Below, piece after piece: positions 7,049-13,155 of a DNA stretch of 55,513 nucleotides. Where the stretch lies: positions 1 through 55,513 of the forward strand of contig CAZEMX010000002.1 in assembly GCA_964513415.1 (NCBI GenBank), given 5' to 3'. Each line of letters starts with the position of its first letter. Positions within the stretch are counted from its first letter, which is position 1. The stretch is from Methanomethylicus sp964513415 (GTDB taxonomy: Archaea > Thermoproteota > Methanomethylicia > Methanomethylicales > Methanomethylicaceae). Position numbers and translations under genes: made by a program. Below the pieces are notes generated by a model, which searched no databases, was not told the DNA's origin, and saw only the letters and a program-made list of their open reading frames with translations.

Positions 7049-7578
7049 TACGTCACTATGCCATCATCACTCATGCTTGTATAGCTGTCTTCAGTGATAA
7101 TTATATGATCACAAAGAACAATGTTGAAAAGCTTTGCAGCATTAGTGATTTGCTTTGTAAGTGCAATATCTTGCTCACTCGGCCTTGTATTTCCGCTTGG
7201 ATGGTTGTGAAAAATAATTATGCCAGAGCAGCGTAGCATTACAGCGTATTGCATTAAGATTGATACGTCTACAACTGTACCTGTTGTGCTTCCATGGCTT
7301 ATCCAAGCATGTGAGATAATCACATTTGCCCTGTTTAAGAATAGTGCACCGAATCTTTCAACGTCAGAAGGATTGTAGATTCCATCCACATAACAATACC
7401 TGCGGAGATAATTTACCGCATCTATTGATTTATTGATTTTCTTTATTGCAAAAGCTTCTACTGGCTGATCAATCCTCTTGTAAGTAAGAATTGCTTCAGA
7501 TACCATGTTTTGATATCCCGGGATTATTTTTCCTGCAATTTCCCTGGTGAAATCGTAGATGATTCTCTTGGTTTTCAT
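7048..7578 (-). CDS. RadC-like JAB/MPN metalloprotein
   Basis: 176 residues from the ATG at 7578; the frame runs further up, but only through the leader hairpin. It carries the JAMM zinc site of RadC proteins: E74, HNHPSG (124-129) and D137 in RPSEQD. The N-terminal 60 residues replace the helix-hairpin-helix seen in chromosomal RadC. JAB-domain proteins are deubiquitinase-like peptidases, and PRTRC cassettes often contain one (protein A). This gene lies 1 kb from the PRTRC operon in the same orientation, so it could supply the peptidase that processes or removes the ubiquitin-like protein. RadC-like genes also occur alone in phages and plasmids, usually as anti-restriction or unknown genes. 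Confidence 0.88.
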   Translation of the reverse strand: MKTKRIIYDFTREIAGKIIPGYQNMVSEAILTYKRIDQPVEAFAIKKINKSIDAVNYLRRYCYVDGIYNPSDVERFGALFLNRANVIISHAWISHGSTTGTVVDVSILMQYAVMLRCSGIIIFHNHPSGNTRPSEQDIALTKQITNAAKLFNIVLCDHIIITEDSYTSMSDDGIVT

Positions 7579-7612
7579 GATTGAAAAAAAGAGAAAGCCG
7601 GCATAGCCGGCT
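7579..7612 (-). promoter_or_regulatory. Early leader element: stem-loop + T-tract before the RadC-like gene
   Basis: 7-bp stem AGCCGGC/GCCGGCT with a 3-nt loop (7596-7602, 7606-7612), then CTCTTTTTTT and CAATC-ATG on the - strand. Confidence 0.6.
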
Positions 7613-7638
7613 CTCTTCGCAGAACACACTACTCCACC

Positions 7639-8025
7639 TCACACAATTCCCAGTGCCAAAAGCCAGCTGGGAAACTTATTTTCATCGTGTCCGTCCGGCT
7701 CGTAGCACCGATCACCAACAACGCTTTCTATGTCTCCATCCATCACCATTTCTCCGATTTGCTCATCTTTCGGGATCTGAAAAATGACCGTGTACTTTGC
7801 CGGAAAATACTTGTCAAGCCGCGGGCAGTAAAACAGGCCCATTCGGTCGTTTCTTTCCGCTGCATAATTGGTGAATCCGTGTGCATGAAAGAACTCGCGG
7901 TTGTAAGGCCAGCAAGCCATCTCTTCCCCCTCAACAAGACTCATCTTGCTTTCAGGTACAATCTTGCCATTTTTGCGCGTGTATAGATCTACGCTTCTGT
8001 GCATTTGAAATTTGTGACTTTCCAT
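7639..8025 (-). CDS. Hypothetical protein (128 aa)
   Basis: 128 residues from the ATG at 8025; the upstream extension reads through the leader hairpin and is not protein-like. It ends in YEPDGHDENKFPSWLLALGIV, a C-terminal pattern I associate with small proteins of Bacteroidota mobile elements, although I cannot name the family. Two Cys and several aromatic residues lie in the middle. It is the next gene upstream of the RadC-like gene (61 bp). Confidence 0.7.
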   Translation of the reverse strand: MESHKFQMHRSVDLYTRKNGKIVPESKMSLVEGEEMACWPYNREFFHAHGFTNYAAERNDRMGLFYCPRLDKYFPAKYTVIFQIPKDEQIGEMVMDGDIESVVGDRCYEPDGHDENKFPSWLLALGIV

Positions 8026-8064
8026 GATTGTAAAAAAGAAAAACCCCGTCCAGTGACGGGGTTT
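8026..8064 (-). promoter_or_regulatory. Early leader element: stem-loop + T5CT6 before the 128-aa gene
   Basis: 10-bp stem AAACCCCGTC/GACGGGGTTT with a 4-nt loop (8041-8050, 8055-8064), then TTTTTCTTTTTT and ACAATC-ATG on the - strand. It is 39 bp past the end of the secreted-protein gene and can terminate it. Confidence 0.65.
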
Positions 8065-8102
8065 CCTATTGTCCAACTATTTTTTGTTGATCTTATGAGG
8101 GG

Positions 8103-8735
8103 TTACAATTGCCCCTGCCGTCGCTTGGCGAGGACTTTGAAGTATTCCTTGGTCCTTTCATCGTCCATGTACGACAAGACAATACGGTTCTCGGACATGG
8201 ACAGACGAATTCGACTCGACGGTAGATGCCACCAGGCATGGATGTCGGCCTTTTCTTTAGATAGCGCAAGTTCAAGATAGCCGTCACCTTTTTCATAGGG
8301 CGGACTATAATGTTCTACGTCTTCGGATGGCTCCCCATACTTAGCAGATAGGTCGGACTTCATCTTTTCATAGTCCCTGGCGATATTGGTAACCGGAATT
8401 TGAATGATGGCCAGACAGAACTGATCGTATACGAATTCGAAGCTTGCTGAGCACCCGTATCTCCCGGCAAATTGGATATCCCGGTACTGGATCGCGTCAG
8501 GCGAACTGTGTTCATTCGGAGCCGCAGATTTGCAGGTCGGTTGCGTCTGGTACAGGATTTCCTTTACCTCTGCCCTGGACTTGCCAAAGGGCACGGACAT
8601 GACGCTGATCACGTCGGGCTGGTTCTGCTGAATCGCGCTTTCATCGGAAATGGGTTTGTCGGGTGCGGGCGGCGCCGCATAGGAACTGAAGCTGCAAATG
8701 AACGCCAGCAGCAAGGCGTAGATGAACTTTTTCAT
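8103..8735 (-). CDS. Predicted secreted or periplasmic protein (moron-like)
   Basis: 210 residues with a clear Sec signal peptide: MKK, a hydrophobic core (FIYALLLAFICSF), and cleavage expected after SYA at residue 20. The mature part contains VPFGKSRAEVKEIL and a YEKMKSDLSAKYGEPS segment, features of small bacterial envelope proteins of unknown function. Three Cys could form disulfides. The gene is translationally coupled to the 52-codon gene (ATGA overlap) and read from a host-type promoter at 8914-8944, unlike neighbouring early genes. I infer a lysogeny- or host-benefit gene that modifies the cell envelope. It may instead act in superinfection exclusion. Confidence 0.75.
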   Translation of the reverse strand: MKKFIYALLLAFICSFSSYAAPPAPDKPISDESAIQQNQPDVISVMSVPFGKSRAEVKEILYQTQPTCKSAAPNEHSSPDAIQYRDIQFAGRYGCSASFEFVYDQFCLAIIQIPVTNIARDYEKMKSDLSAKYGEPSEDVEHYSPPYEKGDGYLELALSKEKADIHAWWHLPSSRIRLSMSENRIVLSYMDDERTKEYFKVLAKRRQGQL

Positions 8736-8890
8736 CGGTTTTTGGGTTTTGGAATTGTGAGTTTTTCCGGCACTAAAACATCGTTGACCCCACTGCCGGC
8801 TGATGGGATTACGATAATATTCTTGTTCTTCTTTTCCAAGTATGGAATGCTGGACGGCCAGTTAAAGCGGAGATACGGTTGAGATTTCAT
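8732..8890 (-). CDS. Small hypothetical protein (52 aa)
   Basis: A 52-codon frame with ATGA overlaps at both ends: its ATG overlaps the stop of the 123-residue gene and its stop overlaps the ATG of the secreted-protein gene. The protein is basic and Pro-rich (PYLRFNWPSS..., ending KLTIPKPKNR). No family is recognised. The tight coupling is the main evidence that it is translated. It lies directly downstream of the promoter at 8914-8944. Confidence 0.6.
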   Translation of the reverse strand: MKSQPYLRFNWPSSIPYLEKKNKNIIVIPSAGSGVNDVLVPEKLTIPKPKNR

Positions 8891-9258
8891 AAGTCTTCGC
8901 TGTTAAGTCCATGCAAATCTAATGTTTCCTCGATAGTATCCAAAAGCTCCTTAAGCTCTATTCCCTTAATTTTGAACACTGCCGTTAACCGGTCGACCAT
9001 GGTTTGATTCAGATTGCATTCAGCTACCACAAAATTCTCAATGTGAACGTGTTTCTTTTGTGGATAGGTAAGCACTATGCTTGGAACGCTTTCTTGATGA
9101 TTAAGCTCTTTGATGATCATCTTCAGTCTTTCCATTTGGTTCTTGTACACCTTGGAAAGCGTAATGGCTGCATCCAGGACTTTTTTCATTTCAGTAGCAT
9201 CCTTGTTTCTCGAGTCACGTAAGTTTTTCAGCGTTGGGGCAAAGGGATGAGTGCTCAT
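8887..9258 (-). CDS. Hypothetical helical protein (123 aa)
   Basis: 123 residues, largely helical and acidic at the C-terminus (LDLHGLNSEDL). No family is recognised. Its ATG overlaps the stop of the upstream gene (ATGA), and its leader T4CT4 tract is therefore read as codons of that gene. Near its own end it contains a full host-type promoter for the two genes downstream. Confidence 0.65.
   Translation of the reverse strand: MSTHPFAPTLKNLRDSRNKDATEMKKVLDAAITLSKVYKNQMERLKMIIKELNHQESVPSIVLTYPQKKHVHIENFVVAECNLNQTMVDRLTAVFKIKGIELKELLDTIEETLDLHGLNSEDL
8914..8944 (-). promoter_or_regulatory. Bacteroidota-type promoter inside the 123-aa gene
   Basis: On the - strand TTTG (8944-8941), a 19-bp spacer and TAGATTTG (8921-8914) match the TTTG-N19-TAnnTTTG consensus exactly. 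Predicted start near 8907, 17 nt before the 52-codon gene and upstream of the secreted-protein gene. Confidence 0.65.
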
Positions 9259-9524
9259 GGTTGACCAAAAGAAAATTCAGGTTGGTTAGGCATAATGCTT
9301 ACCAGAATTTGACTCGAGTCAGTGTTGTATTCCAACTCCAATCTGCAGCTGGGGCTGTGTAGGATCTGATATTGTAGCGTTTTTGCTTTCCATGCGCTTT
9401 CCTCTGCCTGTAATCGCAAATCGTTCATATCTGAATCGAAAGAGCTTTTTAGCTGCTTGATATAGATCATGGTGAGTAACAAGACTATCAGGAGCAAATT
9501 GGTAGTATTGACGTACTTCTTCAT
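9255..9524 (-). CDS. Small single-pass membrane protein (89 aa)
   Basis: 89 residues. One N-terminal membrane segment (about residues 8-24, LLLIVLLLTMIYI) is followed by a hydrophilic, helical region with one Cys. The topology resembles inner-membrane spanins or other small phage membrane proteins, but nothing else confirms that. The first 206 nt of this frame overlap the upstream 129-residue gene in another frame. Its last codons (FSFGQP) encode the T4CT4 leader of the next gene, and its stop overlaps that gene's ATG. Confidence 0.5.
   Translation of the reverse strand: MKKYVNTTNLLLIVLLLTMIYIKQLKSSFDSDMNDLRLQAEESAWKAKTLQYQILHSPSCRLELEYNTDSSQILVSIMPNQPEFSFGQP
9259..9276 (-). promoter_or_regulatory. 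Early leader element embedded in codons: T4CT4 before the 123-aa gene
   Basis: On the - strand TTTTCTTTTGGTCAACC-ATG. The whole tract is coding for the C-terminus of the membrane protein, so the element is kept even where it must also encode protein. No stem is present. Confidence 0.5.
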
Positions 9525-9708
9525 CTTCTTGAAGCGCTTTGATTTTTGCTAATAGTTCGATTGGGTCGTCCAGATGGTAGTTTCCGGTTTCAATGCGTTC
9601 AATAAGCTGCCTGTACCGGTCAATCTTCCATTCGTAAAAGTATCCGGAAAACATCCTTTTCCAGAATTCCACCTTTTTGTTGATGAATTGGAGGCTGGTG
9701 TCTGACAT
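9319..9708 (-). CDS. Hypothetical protein (129 aa)
   Basis: 129 residues from the ATG at 9708. The N-terminal two thirds are helical, charged and aromatic (EFWKRMFSGYFYEWKIDRYRQLIERIE). The last ~65 residues share DNA with the membrane-protein frame and are less protein-like (SDPTQPQLQIGVGIQH). A frameshift in the assembly, or a real long overlap, are both possible. The start is fixed by the leader element. Confidence 0.65.
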   Translation of the reverse strand: MSDTSLQFINKKVEFWKRMFSGYFYEWKIDRYRQLIERIETGNYHLDDPIELLAKIKALQEDEEVRQYYQFAPDSLVTHHDLYQAAKKLFRFRYERFAITGRGKRMESKNATISDPTQPQLQIGVGIQH

Positions 9709-9748
9709 GATTGTAAAAAAGAGAAACCCTGGCTTAATGCCAAGGTTT
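9709..9748 (-). promoter_or_regulatory. Early leader element: stem-loop + T-tract before the 129-aa gene
   Basis: Stem AAACC-TGGC/GCCA-GGTTT with one mismatch (9724-9733, 9739-9748), then CTCTTTTTT and ACAATC-ATG on the - strand. The stem overlaps nothing else; the upstream gene ends at 9756. Confidence 0.6.
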
Positions 9749-9755
9749 TTAGTAC

Positions 9756-10439
9756 TCACATCTGCAGCGGTTGATAATCTTCCGGATCATCCGCATTTTT
9801 CTGCTTGAACTTGATCCAGCGAACGTGGTCCCAGGCAGCGAAACTGGGATTCATGTTGTGCAGCAGGATGTATTCCTTCAGCGCTTCCGGAGAATCGATA
9901 TCCGGGCCTCCCAGGTTCAGACAGGCGTTCATCTGGGCCACAGATCGGGTCTTTCCCATGAAGTTGCTGAGCAGGTCCCAATCGCTGTAAAGGTGCTCCA
10001 TAGGAAAGATCAGCATTTCGTGTAACCGGGCTTTGATGAATGAGTAATGGCAGGACTTGAAGGTGCGTCTTACATCGCCTATTTTGCCGCATTTTCCGGA
10101 AAACCTGAATTTGCCGTTGAGCTTATAGGCTTCCGGGTCTAGCTTGGGCCATTGAGCTTTGATGACATCTTCCAGAGGGGTTTTCATATTGTCCTGGTTG
10201 ATCATCACCTGCAGAAGATCCGGCTTCATCCCGGGCTTTACGGGATCCATAAAAAAGGACAGATCAATCAGATCTTTCATCCGGAATACGAATCGCATGG
10301 TGGAACCCCATTCGCTGATAAGAAATACGGTGAGGTATTCATGCATTTTGGATCCTGGACAAAACTTAAGCAGGTTCGATTCGAACTGCTTTTCGACCTT
10401 ATGTCGGTCAAATTGTTGTTTTACGGTCTGATTTTCCAT
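9756..10439 (-). CDS. Hypothetical protein (227 aa)
   Basis: About 227 residues from the ATG at 10439 (MENQTVKQQF). A TTG six codons upstream is less likely. It has a mixed fold with an aromatic, Cys-containing middle (KFRFSGKCGKIGDVRRTFKS) and a C-terminal DHVRWIKFKQK segment. No family is recognised. It is preceded by a leader element and separated from its neighbours by stems, so it is probably a single-gene unit. Confidence 0.7.
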   Translation of the reverse strand: MENQTVKQQFDRHKVEKQFESNLLKFCPGSKMHEYLTVFLISEWGSTMRFVFRMKDLIDLSFFMDPVKPGMKPDLLQVMINQDNMKTPLEDVIKAQWPKLDPEAYKLNGKFRFSGKCGKIGDVRRTFKSCHYSFIKARLHEMLIFPMEHLYSDWDLLSNFMGKTRSVAQMNACLNLGGPDIDSPEALKEYILLHNMNPSFAAWDHVRWIKFKQKNADDPEDYQPLQM

Positions 10440-10490
10440 GTTGAATAGGTTATACAAAAGAAAAACCCCAACGGATGACCGGAGGGGTTT
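10440..10490 (-). promoter_or_regulatory. Early leader element: stem-loop + T5CT4 before the 227-aa gene
   Basis: Stem AAACCCC/GGGGTTT (10463-10469, 10484-10490) with an inner CGG/CCG, then TTTTTCTTTT and a 16-nt leader to the ATG at 10439. Confidence 0.65.
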
Positions 10491-10521
10491 TGGGCTTAAT
10501 TTGGATAGACGATAGCTTGGT

Positions 10522-11049
10522 TTATGGTTTTTCGATTAATTTGATGAGGATGGTCACTTCTTTTTTAAGTGTTGCATCCTCTAATGCCTGCGATGCTGCG
10601 GTCCTTGCTGCGTCCCATGCTACGGACCATGCTGCGTCCCATGCTACGGTCCTTGCTGCGTCCCATGCTGCGGTCCTTGCTGCGGTCCTTGCTGCGTTCC
10701 ATGCTGCGGCCCTTGCTGCAGTCCTTGCTGCGGCCAACTCTTCATCTGTTGCCTCACCTACTGCATACCGTTCAGCCACTTCAACGGCCTTGCGGCTTCG
10801 CTCATCGGTAAGCAGATGCCACACCTCCCGGAGGCACTTACACGCGAACAGGCGCAAGGTGCGGTCGTCAAGTATGTCTCTGCGCGTAGCCGCCCAGATG
10901 CGGTCTTTTGCCGGGATGCGCTCGTCTTTCAGGATGTCAATGATGGTACCTGAAAAGTCGCCGTAGCGCTCTTGCGGGTCGTAACAAGGGTTGAAACTTT
11001 CGAAGTCCCACCATGTGAGGACGCGTAGTTGTGTTGTGGTTTGGGTCAT
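10522..11049 (-). CDS. Ala-rich repeat protein (175 aa)
   Basis: 175 residues. The N-terminal part (WWDFESFNPCYD...GTIIDILKDERIPAKDRIWAATR) and the TLRLFACKCLREVWHLL segment belong to a protein type I recall from Planctomycetes and some phages, of unknown function. Residues 107-150 are eleven 4-residue repeats of the form AART/AAWD, forming a long Ala-rich helix. The repeat DNA is a 12-bp tandem array that should vary in copy number. It lacks the T5CT4 leader, so it is regulated differently from its neighbours. Confidence 0.75.
   Translation of the reverse strand: MTQTTTQLRVLTWWDFESFNPCYDPQERYGDFSGTIIDILKDERIPAKDRIWAATRRDILDDRTLRLFACKCLREVWHLLTDERSRKAVEVAERYAVGEATDEELAAARTAARAAAWNAARTAARTAAWDAARTVAWDAAWSVAWDAARTAASQALEDATLKKEVTILIKLIEKP
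10600..10731 (-). repeat. 12-bp tandem repeats coding AART/AAWD
   Basis: Eleven imperfect 12-bp units alternate between GCTGCGGTCCTT-like and GCTGCGTCCCAT-like forms on the + strand. Each unit adds four residues, so unit gain or loss keeps the frame. Confidence 0.8.
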
Positions 11050-11135
11050 AGGTTTGGTTTTTTATGCTTTTTATGATTGCTGCATAAGCCGGTCGTACAG
11101 CGTGGCTGAAACCGTTATAGGGTGGTCGTAGCGTA

Positions 11136-11573
11136 TCATAGCCATATCCAGATGGTGTTGCCTACTTTGGGGATGTAGGATACGGTAATGATGCCTTTAG
11201 GGATTTCATGCTTTTTAAGCTCAAATACACCATTGCGTAGTTTCCCCTGTAGGGCCAAATAGCTTTTGTTTTGCTCGCGGACGTATTTTTTGAGGTAGGC
11301 TTTACTTACCAAGCCGGTCGGCCCCAGTTTGATCTTTGAAACTTGGTGATGCACGATCTTGCCCTTGTTGTGCGCCTCGCAGTGTAGGCAGATGCACTGG
11401 ACTTCTTCTGTTTGGGGGTTGTGGTAAAAATACGCCACATCCCGATCGATGAAAAACTCGACGTTGTCCACGCGCCAGGATAAGTCTTTGAGTAGCACGT
11501 CACCTGTTGATAACTGCTGCCCGACGTAACAGATCCGCCGGTAAACCACATTTGAATTGCTTGCTCGATCCAT
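11136..11573 (-). CDS. Hypothetical protein with Cys/His cluster (145 aa)
   Basis: 145 residues. The centre has CICLHCEAHNKGKIVHH (about 79-95), in which C-x2-C plus His residues could bind zinc. The rest is basic and beta-rich. No family is recognised. The ATG at 11573 is preceded by TTTTTCTTT with only a weak stem. It is the gene next to the 0.95-kb gene-free stretch. Confidence 0.65.
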   Translation of the reverse strand: MDRASNSNVVYRRICYVGQQLSTGDVLLKDLSWRVDNVEFFIDRDVAYFYHNPQTEEVQCICLHCEAHNKGKIVHHQVSKIKLGPTGLVSKAYLKKYVREQNKSYLALQGKLRNGVFELKKHEIPKGIITVSYIPKVGNTIWIWL

Positions 11574-11592
11574 CGTTATTTTAAAGAAAAAT
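11574..11592 (-). promoter_or_regulatory. Early leader element: T5CT3, weak stem
   Basis: On the - strand TTTTTCTTTAAAATAACG-ATG. Only a 3-bp stem can be drawn upstream. No gene lies behind it, in line with the idea that the stem belongs to the end of the preceding transcript and the tract to the following gene. Confidence 0.5.
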
Positions 11593-11650
11593 GCGTCTAC
11601 TGCGCCATTAAGTCATGTTTGGCCTTTTTAAGACAAGATGGCATGGACTA

Positions 11651-11681
11651 TTGACTTCTGCTATTACAGCTTTTACATTTG
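11651..11681 (+). promoter_or_regulatory. Bacteroidota-type promoter, rightward, in the gene-free stretch
   Basis: TTG (11651-11653), a 20-bp spacer and TACATTTG (11674-11681). It points away from the - strand gene on its left and would transcribe the hairpin-rich segment 11690-11910. Confidence 0.5.
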
Positions 11682-12237
11682 TCCCCAAGAATCGCCGTAA
11701 GGCACCTGGCAAGAGGATAGCCCTTCTGTCTGGCCCGGGCCCCAGTGCACCACACTGGCAGCTAAGTAAGACCCACCCCGGATCCCCAACAGTCGCCTCC
11801 CAACAGAGTAGGTCTACACCTACCCGCAAGCCCCTGAAACAAAGGCCCCCTGGCTACGCCTGCATGCCATGGTAACCAGGCGTGAAGCTGTAAAATCCGG
11901 GTACGTTCCAATACTTCTGGCCGGTCAGCATCATCAACCAAATCTCACCCCCCTACACTCACCCTCATTACCTCTATACCCCGCCGGGGCCAGGGGCCAA
12001 TACTTCATTATTGGCCCACTACTTACAATAATTTACCCCCCAAACACTACCCTATTAGCCTCTACCCCACCACAACAACACAAAATAATCTCCCCTCTTT
12101 CCTCATCACCATTCACAACCCCAATTCCACATGTCAAAACCCCTCCAAACCAGAGGACTCATATCACATTGACACACAGCACATTGGGATGTTGATAACT
12201 TAAAAGGGGTATGCTGGTGTATGCGCATAGAGACGTC

Positions 12238-12245
12238 TACATTTG
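12238..12245 (+). promoter_or_regulatory. Bacteroidota -7 box, rightward
   Basis: TACATTTG matches the -7 consensus; the -33 position has TGG rather than TTTG. A transcript from about 12252 would cover the G-rich half and run towards the hairpin at 12516, opposite to the genes there. Confidence 0.4.
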
Positions 12246-12418
12246 TAATGACAACGCTCCATGAGGGAGATGTAACAGGGCTTACTTGGGCAACCGGGTA
12301 GGCCCTGGGGGTTTTATAGGGGGTAGTGTGTCCTGTTGTCAGTGGTATTGTGATTGTGACTGGAATTGGTGTTGGGCTGCAATAGGGCTACGTCCGCAAG
12401 GAGGCATTTCGTTCGTTG

Positions 12419-12450
12419 CTGTGTCTATCGGTTGTTCCTGTGTCTATCGG
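12419..12450 (+). repeat. 13-bp direct repeat
   Basis: CTGTGTCTATCGG occurs at 12419-12431 and again at 12438-12450, a 19-bp period. It could be a protein-binding repeat within the candidate origin. Confidence 0.45.
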
Positions 12451-12510
12451 GATTGTGTGTGGGTAGGCGTCATGGGTAAGCGGTATGGGGTGCGCGATGG
12501 CGTGCGTTAG

Positions 12511-12548
12511 CAAAAAAAGCAAAGCTCCCTTTTCGGGAGCCTTGCTTT
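12511..12548 (-). terminator. Intrinsic terminator of the 180-aa gene
   Basis: Stem AAAGCAA-GCTCCC/GGGAGC-TTGCTTT (12516-12529, 12535-12548, one mismatch), followed on the - strand by a run of seven T. It lies 5 bp after the stop of the gene ending at 12553. Confidence 0.8.
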
Positions 12549-12552
12549 CCGG

Positions 12553-13095
12553 TTACTCGACCATGTGAGTATCTTCGGAGCCGATGGCCTTGACGGCCTT
12601 GACGCGAAGCTGGTCAGGTCGGTCAGCGGACGGGCCGATGATGATGGTCAGCTCGGAGCCAACCAGGTCGCTCGGCTTGAAGCTCTGCCCGCGTTCGATG
12701 CCGCAAGCGAAGCCCAGGTTGCCGACCATGGCCATGGCCTTGGCAGTGCGCTCATCATCGACGATGCGCTTGCCCGTGGCCTTGACGACGGCATAGTCCC
12801 CGCGCTGGACGTACTTGCCGCTCTTCTTCTCCGTCGCGGACAGCTCTTCGTACTTCTTGTAACCCCGAAGGTTTTTCCAGTCGCTGAACTGGCCCTCGTC
12901 GTTCTTGAATACGAACTGCAGCTGCGGCGTCGGATCCGCGGCAAACTCGTAGCTTTTGCTGGAAGGCGTGACCATGGCTACGGATTCAATGGTCACACGG
13001 TGTTCGCCAGCGGTCAGTAGACCGCCGCCGCTCGCTTCTTCCGAGGTGAACACAAGGTCCTCGGGCGTCACGGCATTTGCGTTGTTGTTTTTCAT
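12553..13095 (-). CDS. Hypothetical protein, possible ssDNA-binding or recombination accessory protein (180 aa)
   Basis: 180 residues from the ATG at 13095 (MKNNNANAV). The architecture is beta-rich: GEHRVTIESVAMVTPSS, LQFVFKNDEGQFSDWKNL, YAVVKATGKRIVDDERTAKAMA, and a final LRVKAVKAIG strand. It is reminiscent of small phage proteins annotated as single-strand DNA binding or DUF669-like, but I cannot confirm this. Base composition is higher in GC than its neighbours, suggesting high expression or another origin. Single-gene unit with a leader element and its own terminator. Confidence 0.6.
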   Translation of the reverse strand: MKNNNANAVTPEDLVFTSEEASGGGLLTAGEHRVTIESVAMVTPSSKSYEFAADPTPQLQFVFKNDEGQFSDWKNLRGYKKYEELSATEKKSGKYVQRGDYAVVKATGKRIVDDERTAKAMAMVGNLGFACGIERGQSFKPSDLVGSELTIIIGPSADRPDQLRVKAVKAIGSEDTHMVE

Positions 13096-13154
13096 CGCAA
13101 TGCTGTTTAATGCGCCCAAAAGAAAAAGTGAGGGATTACGGTCCCTCACTTTTT
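13096..13154 (-). promoter_or_regulatory. Early leader element: 13-bp stem + T-tract before the 180-aa gene
   Basis: Stem AAAAGTGAGGGA/TCCCTCACTTTT (about 13123-13135 with 13142-13154), then TTTTTCTTTTGGG on the - strand and a longer leader to the ATG at 13095. Confidence 0.65.
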
Positions 13155-13155
13155 C

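Larger units (their letters stand above)
11600..12510. other. Gene-free stretch with strand asymmetry; candidate replication origin
   Basis: I find no convincing protein here; the open frames have abnormal composition. About 11935-12190 is C-rich and almost G-free on the + strand, while about 12265-12510 is G-rich and C-poor, so the skew flips near 12.2 kb. The region also holds two rightward promoters, several hairpins (for example CCAGTG/CACTGG near 11750, GTAGGT/ACCTAC near 11810, CGCCTG/CAGGCG near 11850), five G-runs of 3-5 between 12278 and 12323, and a 13-bp direct repeat. These fit an origin and/or structured RNAs, but no known iteron or initiator site is recognised. Confidence 0.4.

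Noticed and set aside
10600..10731. CRISPR-like repeat array
   Set aside because: Units are contiguous 12-bp coding repeats without spacers.
10475..10966. 163-codon frame opposite the Ala-rich repeat gene
   Set aside because: It is the antisense reading of the 12-bp repeats, giving Ala/Ser/His repeats; the - strand gene has a meaningful N-terminal domain.
11615..12195. Open frames of 86 and 108 codons on the + strand in the gene-free stretch
   Set aside because: Composition follows the local C-rich bias (Pro/Thr/Ser/His-rich), there is no start context and no recognisable fold. Treated as non-coding.
12286..12510. 74-codon frame on the + strand in the G-rich half
   Set aside because: Gly/Cys/Val-rich product that mirrors the G/T bias, with no start element. 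More likely part of a non-coding transcript.
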